This document shows, piece after piece, positions 52,835 through 62,149 of a DNA stretch of 64,000 nucleotides; position 1 is the first letter of the stretch; each line of letters opens with the position of its first letter. The stretch spans positions 310,001-374,000 of the forward strand of contig NZ_CP020331.1 in NCBI RefSeq assembly GCF_002043005.1, written 5' to 3'. The DNA is from Martelella mediterranea DSM 17316. GTDB lineage: Bacteria; Pseudomonadota; Alphaproteobacteria; Rhizobiales; Rhizobiaceae. Under the pieces are notes generated by a model. That model ran no database searches, had not been told where the DNA came from, and worked only from the letters and a program-made list of their open reading frames with translations. The position numbers and the translations under genes are program-made.

Positions 52835-52990
52835 GTGGCGAAAACGCCCATGCCACCATATTTCGCCTTGAATTTATAAAAACTTGCCGGGCTGAGACCG
52901 TGCTTGCGGCAGATCAGACGTCGGAAGACCGGCTTCCTGTTCCTTGATCATCCCAATAATCTGCGCCTCGGTGAAACGGCTCTTTCGCAT
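52835..52990 (-). pseudogene. IS3-family OrfA transposase remnant
   Basis: Reading from 52990 on the minus strand gives MRKSRFTEAQIIGMIKEQEA and GLPTSDL, then, after a two-base loss, RKHGLSPASFYKFKAKYGGM: the helix-turn-helix N-terminus of an IS3-family (IS407-like) OrfA. The missing bases fall at the conserved Cys codon. No OrfB is present. Confidence 0.8.
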
Positions 52991-53044
52991 GAATCTGCTC
53001 CATATGATTGAGCAAACTCTACATCAAAACGCGGGACCATGCCG

Positions 53045-53439
53045 GGGGCGGGTCAGAGCCGTTATCAGATACCGGCAATGCTCGAACGCGGAGGCGGCTC
53101 TTTTGTTTCTACCTCCAGCTTTGTCGGCACGAGCGTCGGTTTGCCAGGGATGAGTGCCTACGCCGCTGCAAAAGCAGGACTGATGGGCTTGGTCAAAGGC
53201 ATCGCGGCGGATTATGGCGTAAAAAACATACGGGCCAACGCCCTTCTTCCGGGCGGGACAGACACGGGATGGCGGGCGATCAATCGCAGAAGGATTGGGC
53301 CGCCGGTCTCCATGCGATGAAGCGAATAGCCCAGCCGGAAGAAATCGCGCACGCCGCGTTGTTTTTGGCGGGGCCTTCGTCGAGCTTCGTGACAGGCTCC
53401 GCGCTATTCGCGGACGGCGGAAATTCGGCGGTGAAATAG
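53045..53439 (+). pseudogene. SDR oxidoreductase C-terminal remnant
   Basis: The second half of a classical SDR. One frame gives YQIPAMLERGGGSFVSTSSF, then the catalytic pattern MSAYAAAKAGLMGLVKGIAA and NALLPGGTDT; the frame shifts near 53265 and continues WAAGLHAMKRIAQPEEIAHA and ALFLAGPSSSFVTGSALFAD up to the TAG at 53437-53439. The nucleotide-binding N-terminal half is absent, apparently cut off at the IS3 remnant side. Confidence 0.8.
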
Positions 53440-53808
53440 GCACATCTTTCACTGCGGTCGTTTGAACTGAACGGCTCGAACGACCGCTCCGGGTCGAAAG
53501 CGGCTCCAGGCCTACGAAGCGTAAATGGCCGCTTAGCTCATTATCTGAGTTCAAACCCGCCAGTCTGGACACGACCCATACCAGCTGTTTTGGAGCGCAA
53601 TTTCTTGCCGAAACTAGAAACCCGATGCAGCTGCTAAACAACGCGGTCGTAGATTCCAATCCCATCAAGACCCGATTCTTTCTTTGGTGTGAGACCAAGC
53701 TCTCGGCAGAGGCATGTTTTTTGTGGAGCTCCCGCTATGCAAAACGGTTGAAGGTCAGGAAGTTTGCCAAGTCTCATTCTTCGGCGAACGGGAAACCGAG
53801 TCCCTCGC
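53440..53808. other. Intergenic stretch, no gene recognised
   Basis: About 370 bases between the SDR remnant and the end of the ROK gene. Open frames on both strands (for example 53625-53939 plus) show no family signature and overlap known genes or remnants. Probably rearrangement debris. Confidence 0.45.
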
Positions 53809-54969
53809 TCAGCCCATCGCCGCGAGATTATGCAGGATCATCGCGGCGGCGCCGAAGGCGACGGCGTCGGTTGCCGAGACTTCCGGCAGTAATATCTCCG
53901 GCTGGACCACGCGCGCGCCTTCGAACGGATCGGACCTGACGAAATCCAGCCATCGCACTAGGTCTTCGCGCACCAGGCGCGGCAGCGTTCCGCCGATATA
54001 GATGGCGGAGGGGGCAAGGATGGCGCTGATGGCGAAACCCAGCCTTGCGGTTTCCGGGCCGGCGCGTTCAAGCCATTGATCGAGCACGGCGCGGTTGTCG
54101 CGCAGATAGTTGGTCCACGATTCTGACGATCTGCCGCCGGGCGTTTCGCCGACCCTTTTCGCGCACCATCCGGCGAGATCGTCGAATGTCGGTCGCGACA
54201 ATCCGCGCGCGCGCAACGCGCCGATCTCGCCGGCATTGCCGAGATTGCCGCGATAGAGCTGCTTGTCGATGATGATGCCGCTGCCGATGCCCTCGGAAAG
54301 ATAGAGATAGACAAAATTCTCGTGGCCGGCGCTGTTGCCGAGCGAAAGCTCCCCGATCGCGGCGGCGTTCGCATCATTTTCGATCGCGACGGGACAGCCA
54401 AGCACCGCGCTGAGGGAGGTGCTCATGTCAGGTCCGGCCCAGGAAATCACCTCTTCCGCAAGATCGAGAAAGGACGCTCCCTGCCGGAACCGCGTCGGCA
54501 TGGCAATGCCCGCGCCGAGCAACTGATCCGCCGCGATCCCGTTGCGGTCGAGCAATGCCGCCTTGCCCTTTTCGATCCCCGACTGAACATCCGCGAAGGC
54601 GTCGTAGCTGCCCGGCAGTTGCAGCTCGTCCACCATGCTGCCGCCGAAATCGAGCAGGGTCAGGGTTACCGAGAACCGATTGGCATGCGCGCCGAGGGCG
54701 TAGCCGATCAGGGGATTGAGCATGAGGTCGACATGCGGCGCGCCCCGGCCGCTCTGGCGCCGTGCGCCTTCCACCACGATACCGCGGCCGATGAGATCGC
54801 GCGTGAGCATGCTGACCGCCGCCGGCGTCACGCCACACAAGGCGGCGATTTCGGCGCGCGCGGCGGCATGTTTGCGGCGAAGATAGCGCATGACGGCGGC
54901 CTGGGTATTCCCGAGGCCCTCAAAGGCGGCGCGGCTGTTTGCTGACACGATCTGCTCTCCCATTTTCAT
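53809..54969 (-). CDS. ROK-family transcriptional repressor
   Basis: ROK repressor of 386 residues: N-terminal winged HTH about 20-75 (LGNTQAAVMRYLRRKHAAARAEIAALCGVTPAAVSMLTRDLIGRGIVVEG) and a sugar-kinase-like domain with GAGIAMPTRF, IENDANAAAIGELSLG and YLYLSEGIGSGIIIDKQLYRGNLGNAGEIGAL. The CxCGxxGCxE zinc cluster usual after that point is missing (GALRARGLSRPTFDDLAGWC instead), so the metal site seen in NagC or Mlc is probably lost. Divergent from the ABC/phosphodiesterase operon, which it likely represses until an inducer binds. Confidence 0.92.
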   Translation of the reverse strand: MKMGEQIVSANSRAAFEGLGNTQAAVMRYLRRKHAAARAEIAALCGVTPAAVSMLTRDLIGRGIVVEGARRQSGRGAPHVDLMLNPLIGYALGAHANRFSVTLTLLDFGGSMVDELQLPGSYDAFADVQSGIEKGKAALLDRNGIAADQLLGAGIAMPTRFRQGASFLDLAEEVISWAGPDMSTSLSAVLGCPVAIENDANAAAIGELSLGNSAGHENFVYLYLSEGIGSGIIIDKQLYRGNLGNAGEIGALRARGLSRPTFDDLAGWCAKRVGETPGGRSSESWTNYLRDNRAVLDQWLERAGPETARLGFAISAILAPSAIYIGGTLPRLVREDLVRWLDFVRSDPFEGARVVQPEILLPEVSATDAVAFGAAAMILHNLAAMG

Positions 54970-54993
54970 TATCAGATGTCATGATCCTGTTAC

Positions 54994-55006
54994 TTAAGCA
55001 ACTTAA
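54994..55006. promoter_or_regulatory. Inverted repeat TTAAG-CAA-CTTAA, candidate ROK operator
   Basis: Five-base arms around CAA, midway between the ROK start (54969) and the solute-binding gene start (55040). The whole 70-base gap is AT-rich and must hold both divergent promoters. Confidence 0.5.
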
Positions 55007-55039
55007 TTAAATAAATAACACCAACGGGACCTCACCACC

Positions 55040-56413
55040 ATGAACAGACTTCTCCCCCTCCTTGCCGCCGTTTCGATCTCCGCGCTCAGCGCCGGTCTGG
55101 CCCATGCCGAAGACATCACCATCAAGCTCTCGACGCTTGCCGAGCGCAGCGCGCCGGCCCGCATCACCAATATCGAAGGCGCTGCCGAAATCATGAACCA
55201 GCAGTTTGCGGCTGCCGGCGTGGACAAGCATATCGTCATCGACGTCAACAACAGCACCGTCCAGGGCTGGGATGATCTGGCGCTGGAAACGCTGAAGGCG
55301 ATGGCTGTCGGCCAGGGACCGGACATCTACGTTCTGCCGCATGAGTGGATCGGCGAGTTTGCCGAGGACGGCTATGCCTTGCCGATGGACGACAAGATCG
55401 CCGCTTCCCCCTGGGTCTATGGCGATATCCTGCCGGTTCTGTGGGATGCCGCGAAGGCAACCGATGGCAAGATCTATGGTGTGCCGCAGGATGCCGAAAT
55501 CCGCATGTTCTTCTATAACAAGGACATGCTGCGCGCGATCGGCAAGGACGAGGCCTTTATCGAAGGTCTGCCGGCCAAGGTCGAGGCCGGCGAATTCACG
55601 CTCGACGATCTGACGGCTCTTTCCAAGGAAGTCGTCGACGCCGGTGTCGCGCCTTACGGCATGCTGCACCGCCCGAATGTCGGCATCGACTACCTGATGG
55701 TCTTCCAGTCCTACGGCGTCAAGTTCATGGATGAGAACACCGGCAAGCTGGTGTTCCCGAAAGCGGAGATGACCAAGGCGCTTGGCTGGTACGAGCGCAA
55801 CGCCAAGGAAGGCGTGACCCCGGTGGACAACACCGCCATGAGCTGGGACGCCATCAAGGAAGCCTTCAAGACGGAAAACGCCTTCATCTTCCATCAGGGC
55901 GTCTGGGCTGTTGCATGGCAGCTCGGTGAAGGCAGCGGCGCGACCTGGCCGACCGACAAGGACGGCTATTTCAACAAGATCGGTTGGATTCCGGCGCCGG
56001 CTGCGGAAAAGGGCGGCAAGCCCGCCAACCTGTCGCATCCGCTGCTCTACACCGTCAATGCCAAGAGCGAGAATGCCGATATTGCCGCCGATCTCGTGGC
56101 GCTCGCCTCGCTGCCCTATTTCAACAACGAGCACGCGGTGACCTCCTACCACACGGCGATCAGCAACGCGCAGACCGCGATGCCTAAATACAAGGACAAC
56201 TGGGTGCTCTCCGCCGCCTCTCCGATGATGGCGCATGCCCAGTTCGTGCCGAACCACACCCAGTTCGGCAGCTATAACAAGGTGCTGTTCAGCGGCCTGC
56301 AGGCCGTCGAAACCGGTCGGATGACGGCCGAGGAAGCGGTCGAGTTCATCGCCGACGAACTCGATCTGCAGTTCGGCGATGACGTCGAAATCCGCGAGAC
56401 TGCCGTCAACTGA
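55040..56413 (+). CDS. ABC transporter solute-binding protein, family 1 (UgpB-like)
   Basis: Periplasmic receptor of the carbohydrate-uptake family 1 type, 457 residues. Signal peptide about 1-23 (MNRLLPLLAAVSISALSAGL, then AHA before EDITIKL). Family blocks: VQGWDDLALETLKAMAVGQGPDIYVLPHEWIGEFAEDGYALPMDD, GKIYGVPQDAEIRMFFYNKDML and AFKTENAFIFHQGVWAVAW. Family members bind sugars, polyols or glycerol-3-phosphate diesters; the phosphodiesterase genes downstream make a glycerophosphodiester or related compound the best guess. First gene of the operon, followed by a hairpin. Confidence 0.9.
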   Translation: MNRLLPLLAAVSISALSAGLAHAEDITIKLSTLAERSAPARITNIEGAAEIMNQQFAAAGVDKHIVIDVNNSTVQGWDDLALETLKAMAVGQGPDIYVLPHEWIGEFAEDGYALPMDDKIAASPWVYGDILPVLWDAAKATDGKIYGVPQDAEIRMFFYNKDMLRAIGKDEAFIEGLPAKVEAGEFTLDDLTALSKEVVDAGVAPYGMLHRPNVGIDYLMVFQSYGVKFMDENTGKLVFPKAEMTKALGWYERNAKEGVTPVDNTAMSWDAIKEAFKTENAFIFHQGVWAVAWQLGEGSGATWPTDKDGYFNKIGWIPAPAAEKGGKPANLSHPLLYTVNAKSENADIAADLVALASLPYFNNEHAVTSYHTAISNAQTAMPKYKDNWVLSAASPMMAHAQFVPNHTQFGSYNKVLFSGLQAVETGRMTAEEAVEFIADELDLQFGDDVEIRETAVN

Positions 56414-56429
56414 GCCCGATCACAATCCG

Positions 56430-56457
56430 TGCCGCCCGGCTTTTGCGTCGGGCGGCA
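56430..56457 (+). other. Intercistronic hairpin after family 1 solute-binding gene
   Basis: Perfect 9-bp stem TGCCGCCCG / CGGGCGGCA (56430-56438, 56449-56457), loop of ten bases, between the receptor stop (56413) and the permease ATG (56483). No T-run. Confidence 0.65.
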
Positions 56458-56482
56458 TCACCTGTTCCAAGGGTGCCCTGCA

Positions 56483-57394
56483 ATGTCGAATTTCCAGATC
56501 AGGCCGCGTCGGCCGGCGCGGCCGCTTTATTATCTCGCGCCGGCGATTGCGCTTCTCGCCGTGTTTTTCCTGGCGCCGATCGTCGTCAACATCGTGATCG
56601 CCTTCACCGATATGGGCGCCAATCTTCGGGTCGGTGAGTTCACGTTTCGCAATTTCGAGCGGATCGTGCAGCGCGACGCCCGCATCCCCATGGTGCTGCT
56701 GACGACGCTGATCTATGTCACGGCCACGCTGTTCATCTTCAATATCGGCCTCGGCGCGCTTCTGGCGATCACCTCGACGGCAATCCCGGACAGGCTTGGC
56801 AATTTCTTTCGCGGGTTGTGGCTGCTGCCGCGCATGTCGCCGGCGGTGCTCTATGCGATCCTGTGGATCTGGATCGCCGACCCGACGTCATCGGGCCTGC
56901 TCAATCAGGTCACTGGCGCATTCGGGCTGCCGCCGCTCAATCTGCGCAATGATTTTCCGCTGTTGCTGGTCATTCTGGCAAATGGCGTTGTCGGCGCCTC
57001 CTTCGCGATGGTGATCCTCACCTCGTCGGTCCGCTCCATCCCCGCGCATCTGGCCAATGCCGCGCGCGTTGACGGCGCCAGCGAATGGGGCGTGCTGCGC
57101 CATGTCGTGGCGCCGGCGCTCTCGCAGCCGATCCGCTTCATCACGATCTATCAAGCGCTGTCGCTGCTGACGACCTATGAATATATCCTGCTGATCACCG
57201 GCGGCGGCCCGGTCTACGATTCCACGCCCTACGCGCTCTACATCTATCGCCGCGCCTTTGATAACGGCGCTTACGCCTATGGCGCGGCCCTGGCGCTCGG
57301 CCTGATGGTGATCGGCATTGCCTTCACCCTAGTGCAATGGCGCGTCACCAATATGCGCGACACCTTCGCCGCGCCGAAAATCGAGGTGTTGTGA
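56483..57394 (+). CDS. ABC transporter permease (MalF/UgpA type)
   Basis: Permease of 303 residues with six helices. The N-terminus RPLYYLAPAIALLAVFFLAPIVVNIVIAFTDMG is typical of MalF/UgpA. The EAA loop contacting the ATPase is NAARVDGASEWGVLRHVVAPALSQPIRF near residue 190. The ATG at 56483 is the first in frame after the hairpin. The stop overlaps the next permease start by one base. Confidence 0.92.
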   Translation: MSNFQIRPRRPARPLYYLAPAIALLAVFFLAPIVVNIVIAFTDMGANLRVGEFTFRNFERIVQRDARIPMVLLTTLIYVTATLFIFNIGLGALLAITSTAIPDRLGNFFRGLWLLPRMSPAVLYAILWIWIADPTSSGLLNQVTGAFGLPPLNLRNDFPLLLVILANGVVGASFAMVILTSSVRSIPAHLANAARVDGASEWGVLRHVVAPALSQPIRFITIYQALSLLTTYEYILLITGGGPVYDSTPYALYIYRRAFDNGAYAYGAALALGLMVIGIAFTLVQWRVTNMRDTFAAPKIEVL

Positions 57395-58473
57395 TGACGC
57401 TTGCCCAAACCCGACCCGTTTCCCTTTCAGCCAGGGCGAGCGATCACTGGAGCCGGCTTGAACGGCGCGGCGCCATCAACCGCGCCGGCTTCCTGTCTGC
57501 GATCATCCTGTTCCTGACGATCGTTTCCGTGCCGATCATCCTGCCCTATCTCTGGCTGCTGGTGAAATCGCTGACATCGTCGGATGCTTCCGTCAGCCGC
57601 ATGGTGCTGTGGCGTGCCACCGCGATTGCCGCGCTCGCCTATATCGGCGCCATCGCGCTCGCCTTTCTGGCCGATCGGCTGCGCCGGCCTTTGTTCTCCT
57701 GGGGCGCGCTCGCTGTTGCTTTGATCCTCCTGGCGGCGGTCTTTCTCGTTCCGCACCTGACCTTCGACAATTACCGGTTTCTCTGGAACCGCGACATTGA
57801 AGGCACCGGCACCACGCGTCTGGACCTGATGCCGTCGATCTGGTCAGCGCTGGGCAGTTCGCTGGCCTTCGCCGTCGGCCAGACGCTGATCGTCTCCCTG
57901 ATCGCAACGCCGGCGGCCTACGCCCTGTCGCGCTTTGCCTTTGCCGGCCGCGAAAATTTCCTCCGCGGCCTGCTCCTGCTGCATGCCTTTCCGGCGCTGG
58001 CGCTGACCGTCGCGATCTTCATCCAGCTTTATTACATGGGCCTGCTCAACAGCCTCGCGGGCGTGGTCCTGGTGATGAGCGCGCTGGAACTGCCGTTTGC
58101 GATCTTTGTGCTGAAGAGCTTTTTCGACAACGTGCCCTGGGACATCGAGATGAGCGCGGTGACCGATGGCGCCACCCGCTCGCAGGCGTTCCGCATGGTC
58201 GTGCTGCCGCAGGTGCGCGGCGGCCTGATCGCGGTCGCGACCTTCACCTTTCTCAGGGGCTGGGAGGAATATGTCTTCGTCAAAACGCTCCTGATCGACA
58301 AGAGCCACATGACGATGAGCCTTTACCTCTTCTTCGTCGCACAGGACAATATGGGCGCGGATTACGGCCTGATTGCCGCGGTCGGCATCATCTATCTCCT
58401 GCCTGTGCTTGTCCTCTACGCCTTCACCCAGAAATATATCACGCAAATGAGCTTCGGCGGGATCAAGGGATAA
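57394..58473 (+). CDS. ABC transporter permease (MalG/UgpE type) with an extra membrane segment
   Basis: Permease of 359 residues, about 80 longer than usual MalG/UgpE. After the first helix (FLSAIILFLTIVSVPIILPYLWLLVKSL) two additional hydrophobic segments occur (ATAIAALAYIGAIALAFLAD and WGALAVALILLAAVFLVPHL, about residues 72-125) before the usual periplasmic stretch FDNYRFLWNRDIEGTG. The rest is standard, with the EAA loop EMSAVTDGATRSQAFRMVVLPQVRGGL near 255. The inserted pair would keep the topology in phase. Coupled to both neighbours (overlap of one base upstream, four bases to the ATPase gene). Confidence 0.9.
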   Translation: MTLAQTRPVSLSARASDHWSRLERRGAINRAGFLSAIILFLTIVSVPIILPYLWLLVKSLTSSDASVSRMVLWRATAIAALAYIGAIALAFLADRLRRPLFSWGALAVALILLAAVFLVPHLTFDNYRFLWNRDIEGTGTTRLDLMPSIWSALGSSLAFAVGQTLIVSLIATPAAYALSRFAFAGRENFLRGLLLLHAFPALALTVAIFIQLYYMGLLNSLAGVVLVMSALELPFAIFVLKSFFDNVPWDIEMSAVTDGATRSQAFRMVVLPQVRGGLIAVATFTFLRGWEEYVFVKTLLIDKSHMTMSLYLFFVAQDNMGADYGLIAAVGIIYLLPVLVLYAFTQKYITQMSFGGIKG

Positions 58474-58477
58474 TATC

Positions 58478-59590
58478 ATGGCACAAATCACCCTCGACAA
58501 CGTCACCAAGAGTTGGGGCGAGACCCGGGTTCTGAAGCCGTTGAACCTTCAGATCGAAAACGGCGAATTCGTCGCCATCCTGGGGCCTTCCGGCTGCGGC
58601 AAGTCGACGACGCTGTTTCTGCTGGCGGGTCTTTACGCGCCAAGCGGCGGCGCGATCTCCTTCGATGGCCACAACGTCAACCGTATCGATGCGCGCGACC
58701 GCAATGTCGGTATCGTGTTCCAGTCCTATGCGCTCTATCCCAACCTGACGGTAAGGGAAAACATCGCCTTTCCGCTGCGGTTCAAGACGATGGGCAAGGA
58801 AGAAGCCGCCCGGCGCGTGGACGAGGCGGCAAAGCTGGTGCAGATCGGCACGCTTCTCGACCGCCGCCCGTCCCAGCTTTCCGGCGGCCAGCAGCAGCGC
58901 GTGGCGCTGGCGCGTGCCCTGGTGAAGGAGCCGAACATCCTTCTCCTGGACGAGCCGCTCTCCAATCTCGATGCCACGCTGCGCATCAGCATGCGGGCGG
59001 AGTTGAAAAGCATCCAGAAGCGCCTCGGCATCACCACGCTGATCGTCACCCATGACCAGATCGAGGCGATCACCATGGCGGATCGGATCATCTGCATGAA
59101 CAATGGCGAAATTGCCCAGATCGGCACGCCCGACGATCTCTATCGCCGTCCCGACAACCTCTTTGTCGCCGGGTTCATCGGCACGCCGCCGATGAACCTA
59201 TTGAGGGGGCAGGGCGAGGGCCGCAACCTGCATATCGGCGATGCCGCATTCGGTCTCAGCGGTGCATATGGCGGCGCAGCGACATTGGGTCTCCGCCCGG
59301 AAGACCTCACGCTCGTTGACCCCGAAAAGGCCGGGCTCAAAGGCGAGGTCGTCACCGTCGAGCCGTTGGGGCGCGAGGTCTTTTACGGCCTTGCCACGTC
59401 CGCGGGCCTCATCCATGCGCTGGAACATGGCGAAGCCGTGCAGCACTTGCCCGGCGCCACGGTCGGCATCACCTGCAAGCCCGAACTCACGCTCGTCTTC
59501 GACGCGTCGGGAAATCGCATCACCGATCTCCACGTCGATTTTTTCCATGATGCCGAACATCGCGCCAGCAAGCGCGCAGCGGCAAACTGA
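58478..59590 (+). CDS. ABC transporter ATP-binding protein (UgpC/MalK type)
   Basis: MalK/UgpC-type ATPase, 370 residues. Walker [11 protein letters not shown] near residue 36, signature [19 protein letters not shown] near 130, Walker [24 protein letters not shown] near 155, H-loop [16 protein letters not shown]. The C-terminal OB-fold/TOBE domain (about 235-365: [30 protein letters not shown]) is present. It energises the two permeases upstream. The phosphodiesterase gene begins 12 bases later. Confidence 0.94.
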   Translation: MAQITLDNVTKSWGETRVLKPLNLQIENGEFVAILGPSGCGKSTTLFLLAGLYAPSGGAISFDGHNVNRIDARDRNVGIVFQSYALYPNLTVRENIAFPLRFKTMGKEEAARRVDEAAKLVQIGTLLDRRPSQLSGGQQQRVALARALVKEPNILLLDEPLSNLDATLRISMRAELKSIQKRLGITTLIVTHDQIEAITMADRIICMNNGEIAQIGTPDDLYRRPDNLFVAGFIGTPPMNLLRGQGEGRNLHIGDAAFGLSGAYGGAATLGLRPEDLTLVDPEKAGLKGEVVTVEPLGREVFYGLATSAGLIHALEHGEAVQHLPGATVGITCKPELTLVFDASGNRITDLHVDFFHDAEHRASKRAAAN

Positions 59591-59602
59591 CAGGATTTTT
59601 TT

Positions 59603-60325
59603 GTGACCAGGATCGTATCGCATCGCGGCGCCAACACCTTTGCGCCTGAGAATACATTTGCTGCCGCCGATATCGCACTCGGGCAGGGCGCCGACTATAT
59701 CGAACTCGACGTGCGTGAAAGTGCCGATGGCGTGCTCTACGTCATCCATGACGAGACGCTGGATCGCACGACCAATGGCACCGGGCCAATCGGGCACATG
59801 CTGTCGAGCGAGGTCGACGCGCTCGACGCCGGAAGCTGGTTCGGTGAGGCCTTCACCGGTGCTGTCGTGCCCCGGCTCGATACCTATCTGGAGCATCTGC
59901 GCGGCCGCGCCGGCGTCTATCTCGAATTGAAATATTGTGACCCGGCCAAGGTTGTTGCACTCGTCCGCGACCTTGGCATGGTGCGCGACACCTTCTATTT
60001 CTCGTTCTCCGAGGACATGCGCCGTGACCTGCAGGTCATTGCGCCGGAGTTCCGCAAGATGATAACGCTCGATATCGCCAAATCCCCCTCGCTCGTCGGC
60101 GCCGTGCACCATGCCTCGATCATCGAGATCACGGTCGAGCAGATGCGCCGTCCCGGCATTGTCGCGGCGAGCCGGAAGGCCGGTCTGGAGATCATGGTCT
60201 ATTACGGCGGCAGCGACATCGACATTCATCGCGAGATCGCCGCCGCCGGCGTCGATTACATCAATCTCGACCGCCCGGACCTGTTCGATGCCGCCCGCCG
60301 GGATCCGGACGGAGCTGCCGCCTGA
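59603..60325 (+). CDS. ugpQ: Glycerophosphodiester phosphodiesterase
   Basis: GDPD-family enzyme of 240 residues, cytoplasmic (no signal peptide). Catalytic pattern at the start: VSHRGANTFAPENTFAA (H, R, E), GADYIELDVRESADGVLYVIHDETLDRTTNGTG (E-x-D and the general-base H-D). The C-terminal part of the TIM barrel has LEIMVYYGGSDIDIHREIAAAGVDYINLDRPDLF. It hydrolyses glycerophosphodiesters to glycerol-3-phosphate plus an alcohol. GTG start at 59603. Sits directly behind a Ugp-like importer, the same arrangement as ugpBAECQ; PhoB boxes were not seen. Confidence 0.93.
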   Translation: MTRIVSHRGANTFAPENTFAAADIALGQGADYIELDVRESADGVLYVIHDETLDRTTNGTGPIGHMLSSEVDALDAGSWFGEAFTGAVVPRLDTYLEHLRGRAGVYLELKYCDPAKVVALVRDLGMVRDTFYFSFSEDMRRDLQVIAPEFRKMITLDIAKSPSLVGAVHHASIIEITVEQMRRPGIVAASRKAGLEIMVYYGGSDIDIHREIAAAGVDYINLDRPDLFDAARRDPDGAAA

Positions 60326-61851
60326 TGAAGCTCGCCGTCGTCGCCGATGTTCACCTGCACGATCTTGAAGGCGGCTACGGATGGCTGGAGGCGGGCAGTG
60401 GCGACGTTGCCCTTCGCACCCTTGAAGACACCATGGCCTCCACCCGGGTGTTCAACGAAAGCCATGCCGCCTTTCGCGCGGTGCTCGACGATATCGTCGG
60501 GCGCAAGATCCGCGACGTGGTGTTGCTCGGCGACTATTCCGACGATGGCCAGCCCGGTGCGGTGGCCGCCCTGAAACGGATTCTCTCTGCCTATGAGACG
60601 GCGCATGGCCTGCGGTTCTTCGCGACCTTCGGGAACCATGACTGTTTCGGCCCGGTGCCACGCCACCAGGAAAAATGGCTGACAAAAGCGGATGGTCTGG
60701 CCGTGCGACGGGTCACGAGCGACCCGCGCGCGCCAGCCGCCGATGCGATAGTCCGGGGCGGGATGATCGGCATGTCGACGCCCGATGCGATTGCGGCCAT
60801 GGCACAGTATGGCATCACCCGGCCGGACGGCGTGGGGCATTGGGAAACCCCTTTCATCGATCATGACGGCGCGCGAACGCGCCGCTGCGAAGATCATGAT
60901 CCAGAAGACACTGACGCTTCCTATCTCGTCGAGCCGCAGGATGGGCTCTGGCTTTTGATGCTGGATGCCAATGTGTTCTATCGGCTGGATGGCCTGTGGC
61001 AGGTCAGGTCGAATGCGGCCTGGGACCATGTCCTCGCGCAGCGGCCCTATATTCTCGACTGGATCGCCGATGTCAGTGAACGGGCGCAGCGGATGGGCAA
61101 GACGCTTCTGGCCTTTTCCCATTACCCCGCTCTGCCGCTGGCGATGACGGTTGAGAGCGGTTTGCCGGTTGCGGCCTGCACGCCGGACTGGCTGAAGCGA
61201 ATGCCGTCGCTCGAAAGCAGCCGAGCTCTGGCTGAAGCCGGAATGCGCTGGCATTTCAGCGGTCACATGCATGTGGCCGGGCGGGTGGAATGGGACGGGC
61301 TGATCAACATCGCCGTCCCATCGCCTGTCGCCTATCCGGGCGGCTATGTCGTTGTGACGGGTGATTATGAAAACCTCGATTGTGAATTCGTCCGGCTGAA
61401 AGAAGCGCCGGGTTTCGACACGGCCTTTCCTGCCTACAGGGCGCAGCTGCGATCGGCCGAGATGGGGGATGCCTGCCATCAAGCGCTCGCCGCTGCGGAC
61501 TATGAAAGTTTTCTGCGCGCGCATCAGAGAGGCATCATTGCCGCAAAAAACATCCCGAAAGACTGGCCACCGGAACTGCAGGAACACCTCGACACGCCCC
61601 TGACGCAATTGTCGGATGGCGCGTCTTGCCTCGTCGGTGCGTTGAGGTTCCGACCGGACATGGCAAAGCTCCGATTGGGCCAACTGCTGGAAGACTACTA
61701 CTTCATCCGGTCGGGCGGTGAGGAAACGATACGGGCGCTCCCCGAAGGTCGCATCGCCTTCTACCGACATCTCGGCACTGCAGCGCATGCCAGCGGAAAG
61801 ACCAACCAGCCGTTCGCGCGCATGGCGGTGTTGCTCGCCGCCTTGTTGTGA
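60325..61851 (+). CDS. Calcineurin-like metallophosphoesterase
   Basis: Metallophosphoesterase of 508 residues. The five motifs can be read: ADVHLHD (D-x-H) at the N-terminus, LLGDYSDDGQPG, FATFGNHDCFGP (GNHD), SHYPALP (H) and FSGHMHVAGRV (GHxH). A C-terminal extension of about 150 residues (from AQLRSAEMGDACHQALAAAD to LAALL) is helical and has no known match. Likely a phosphodiesterase or phosphatase working on the product or another diester brought in by the same importer. One-base overlap with the GDPD gene; last gene of the operon. Confidence 0.9.
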   Translation: MKLAVVADVHLHDLEGGYGWLEAGSGDVALRTLEDTMASTRVFNESHAAFRAVLDDIVGRKIRDVVLLGDYSDDGQPGAVAALKRILSAYETAHGLRFFATFGNHDCFGPVPRHQEKWLTKADGLAVRRVTSDPRAPAADAIVRGGMIGMSTPDAIAAMAQYGITRPDGVGHWETPFIDHDGARTRRCEDHDPEDTDASYLVEPQDGLWLLMLDANVFYRLDGLWQVRSNAAWDHVLAQRPYILDWIADVSERAQRMGKTLLAFSHYPALPLAMTVESGLPVAACTPDWLKRMPSLESSRALAEAGMRWHFSGHMHVAGRVEWDGLINIAVPSPVAYPGGYVVVTGDYENLDCEFVRLKEAPGFDTAFPAYRAQLRSAEMGDACHQALAAADYESFLRAHQRGIIAAKNIPKDWPPELQEHLDTPLTQLSDGASCLVGALRFRPDMAKLRLGQLLEDYYFIRSGGEETIRALPEGRIAFYRHLGTAAHASGKTNQPFARMAVLLAALL

Positions 61852-62149
61852 GGCGTCTTCTGATCCTCGCTGCACGCGCAATTTGGGCCGTGCTTGGCGG
61901 CAGCGGCGCCTCCATTCAGGACGCTCAAGCGAGTTTTCGATTTCATTGAAAGCTGCCGATCCGCAGGTTGCTGCAGTGCCTATTCTGTCCTGGTCGGATG
62001 GATCTGCTACTTCCGTGCCCATGGAACGTATCAGACAGAGACGTTTCTGGTCAGGCGTTGCTCTGGAAATCCGGCATCGGTAACGCCACCTATGTGCAGA
62101 ATGGTCGAGGGCCAGCGGCCGAGCGGCACGACGGAAGCAGAGCGGAAAG

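Noticed and set aside
53024..53698. 224-codon minus-strand open frame opposite the SDR remnant
   Set aside because: Mostly antisense to a recognisable SDR relic and without domain features.
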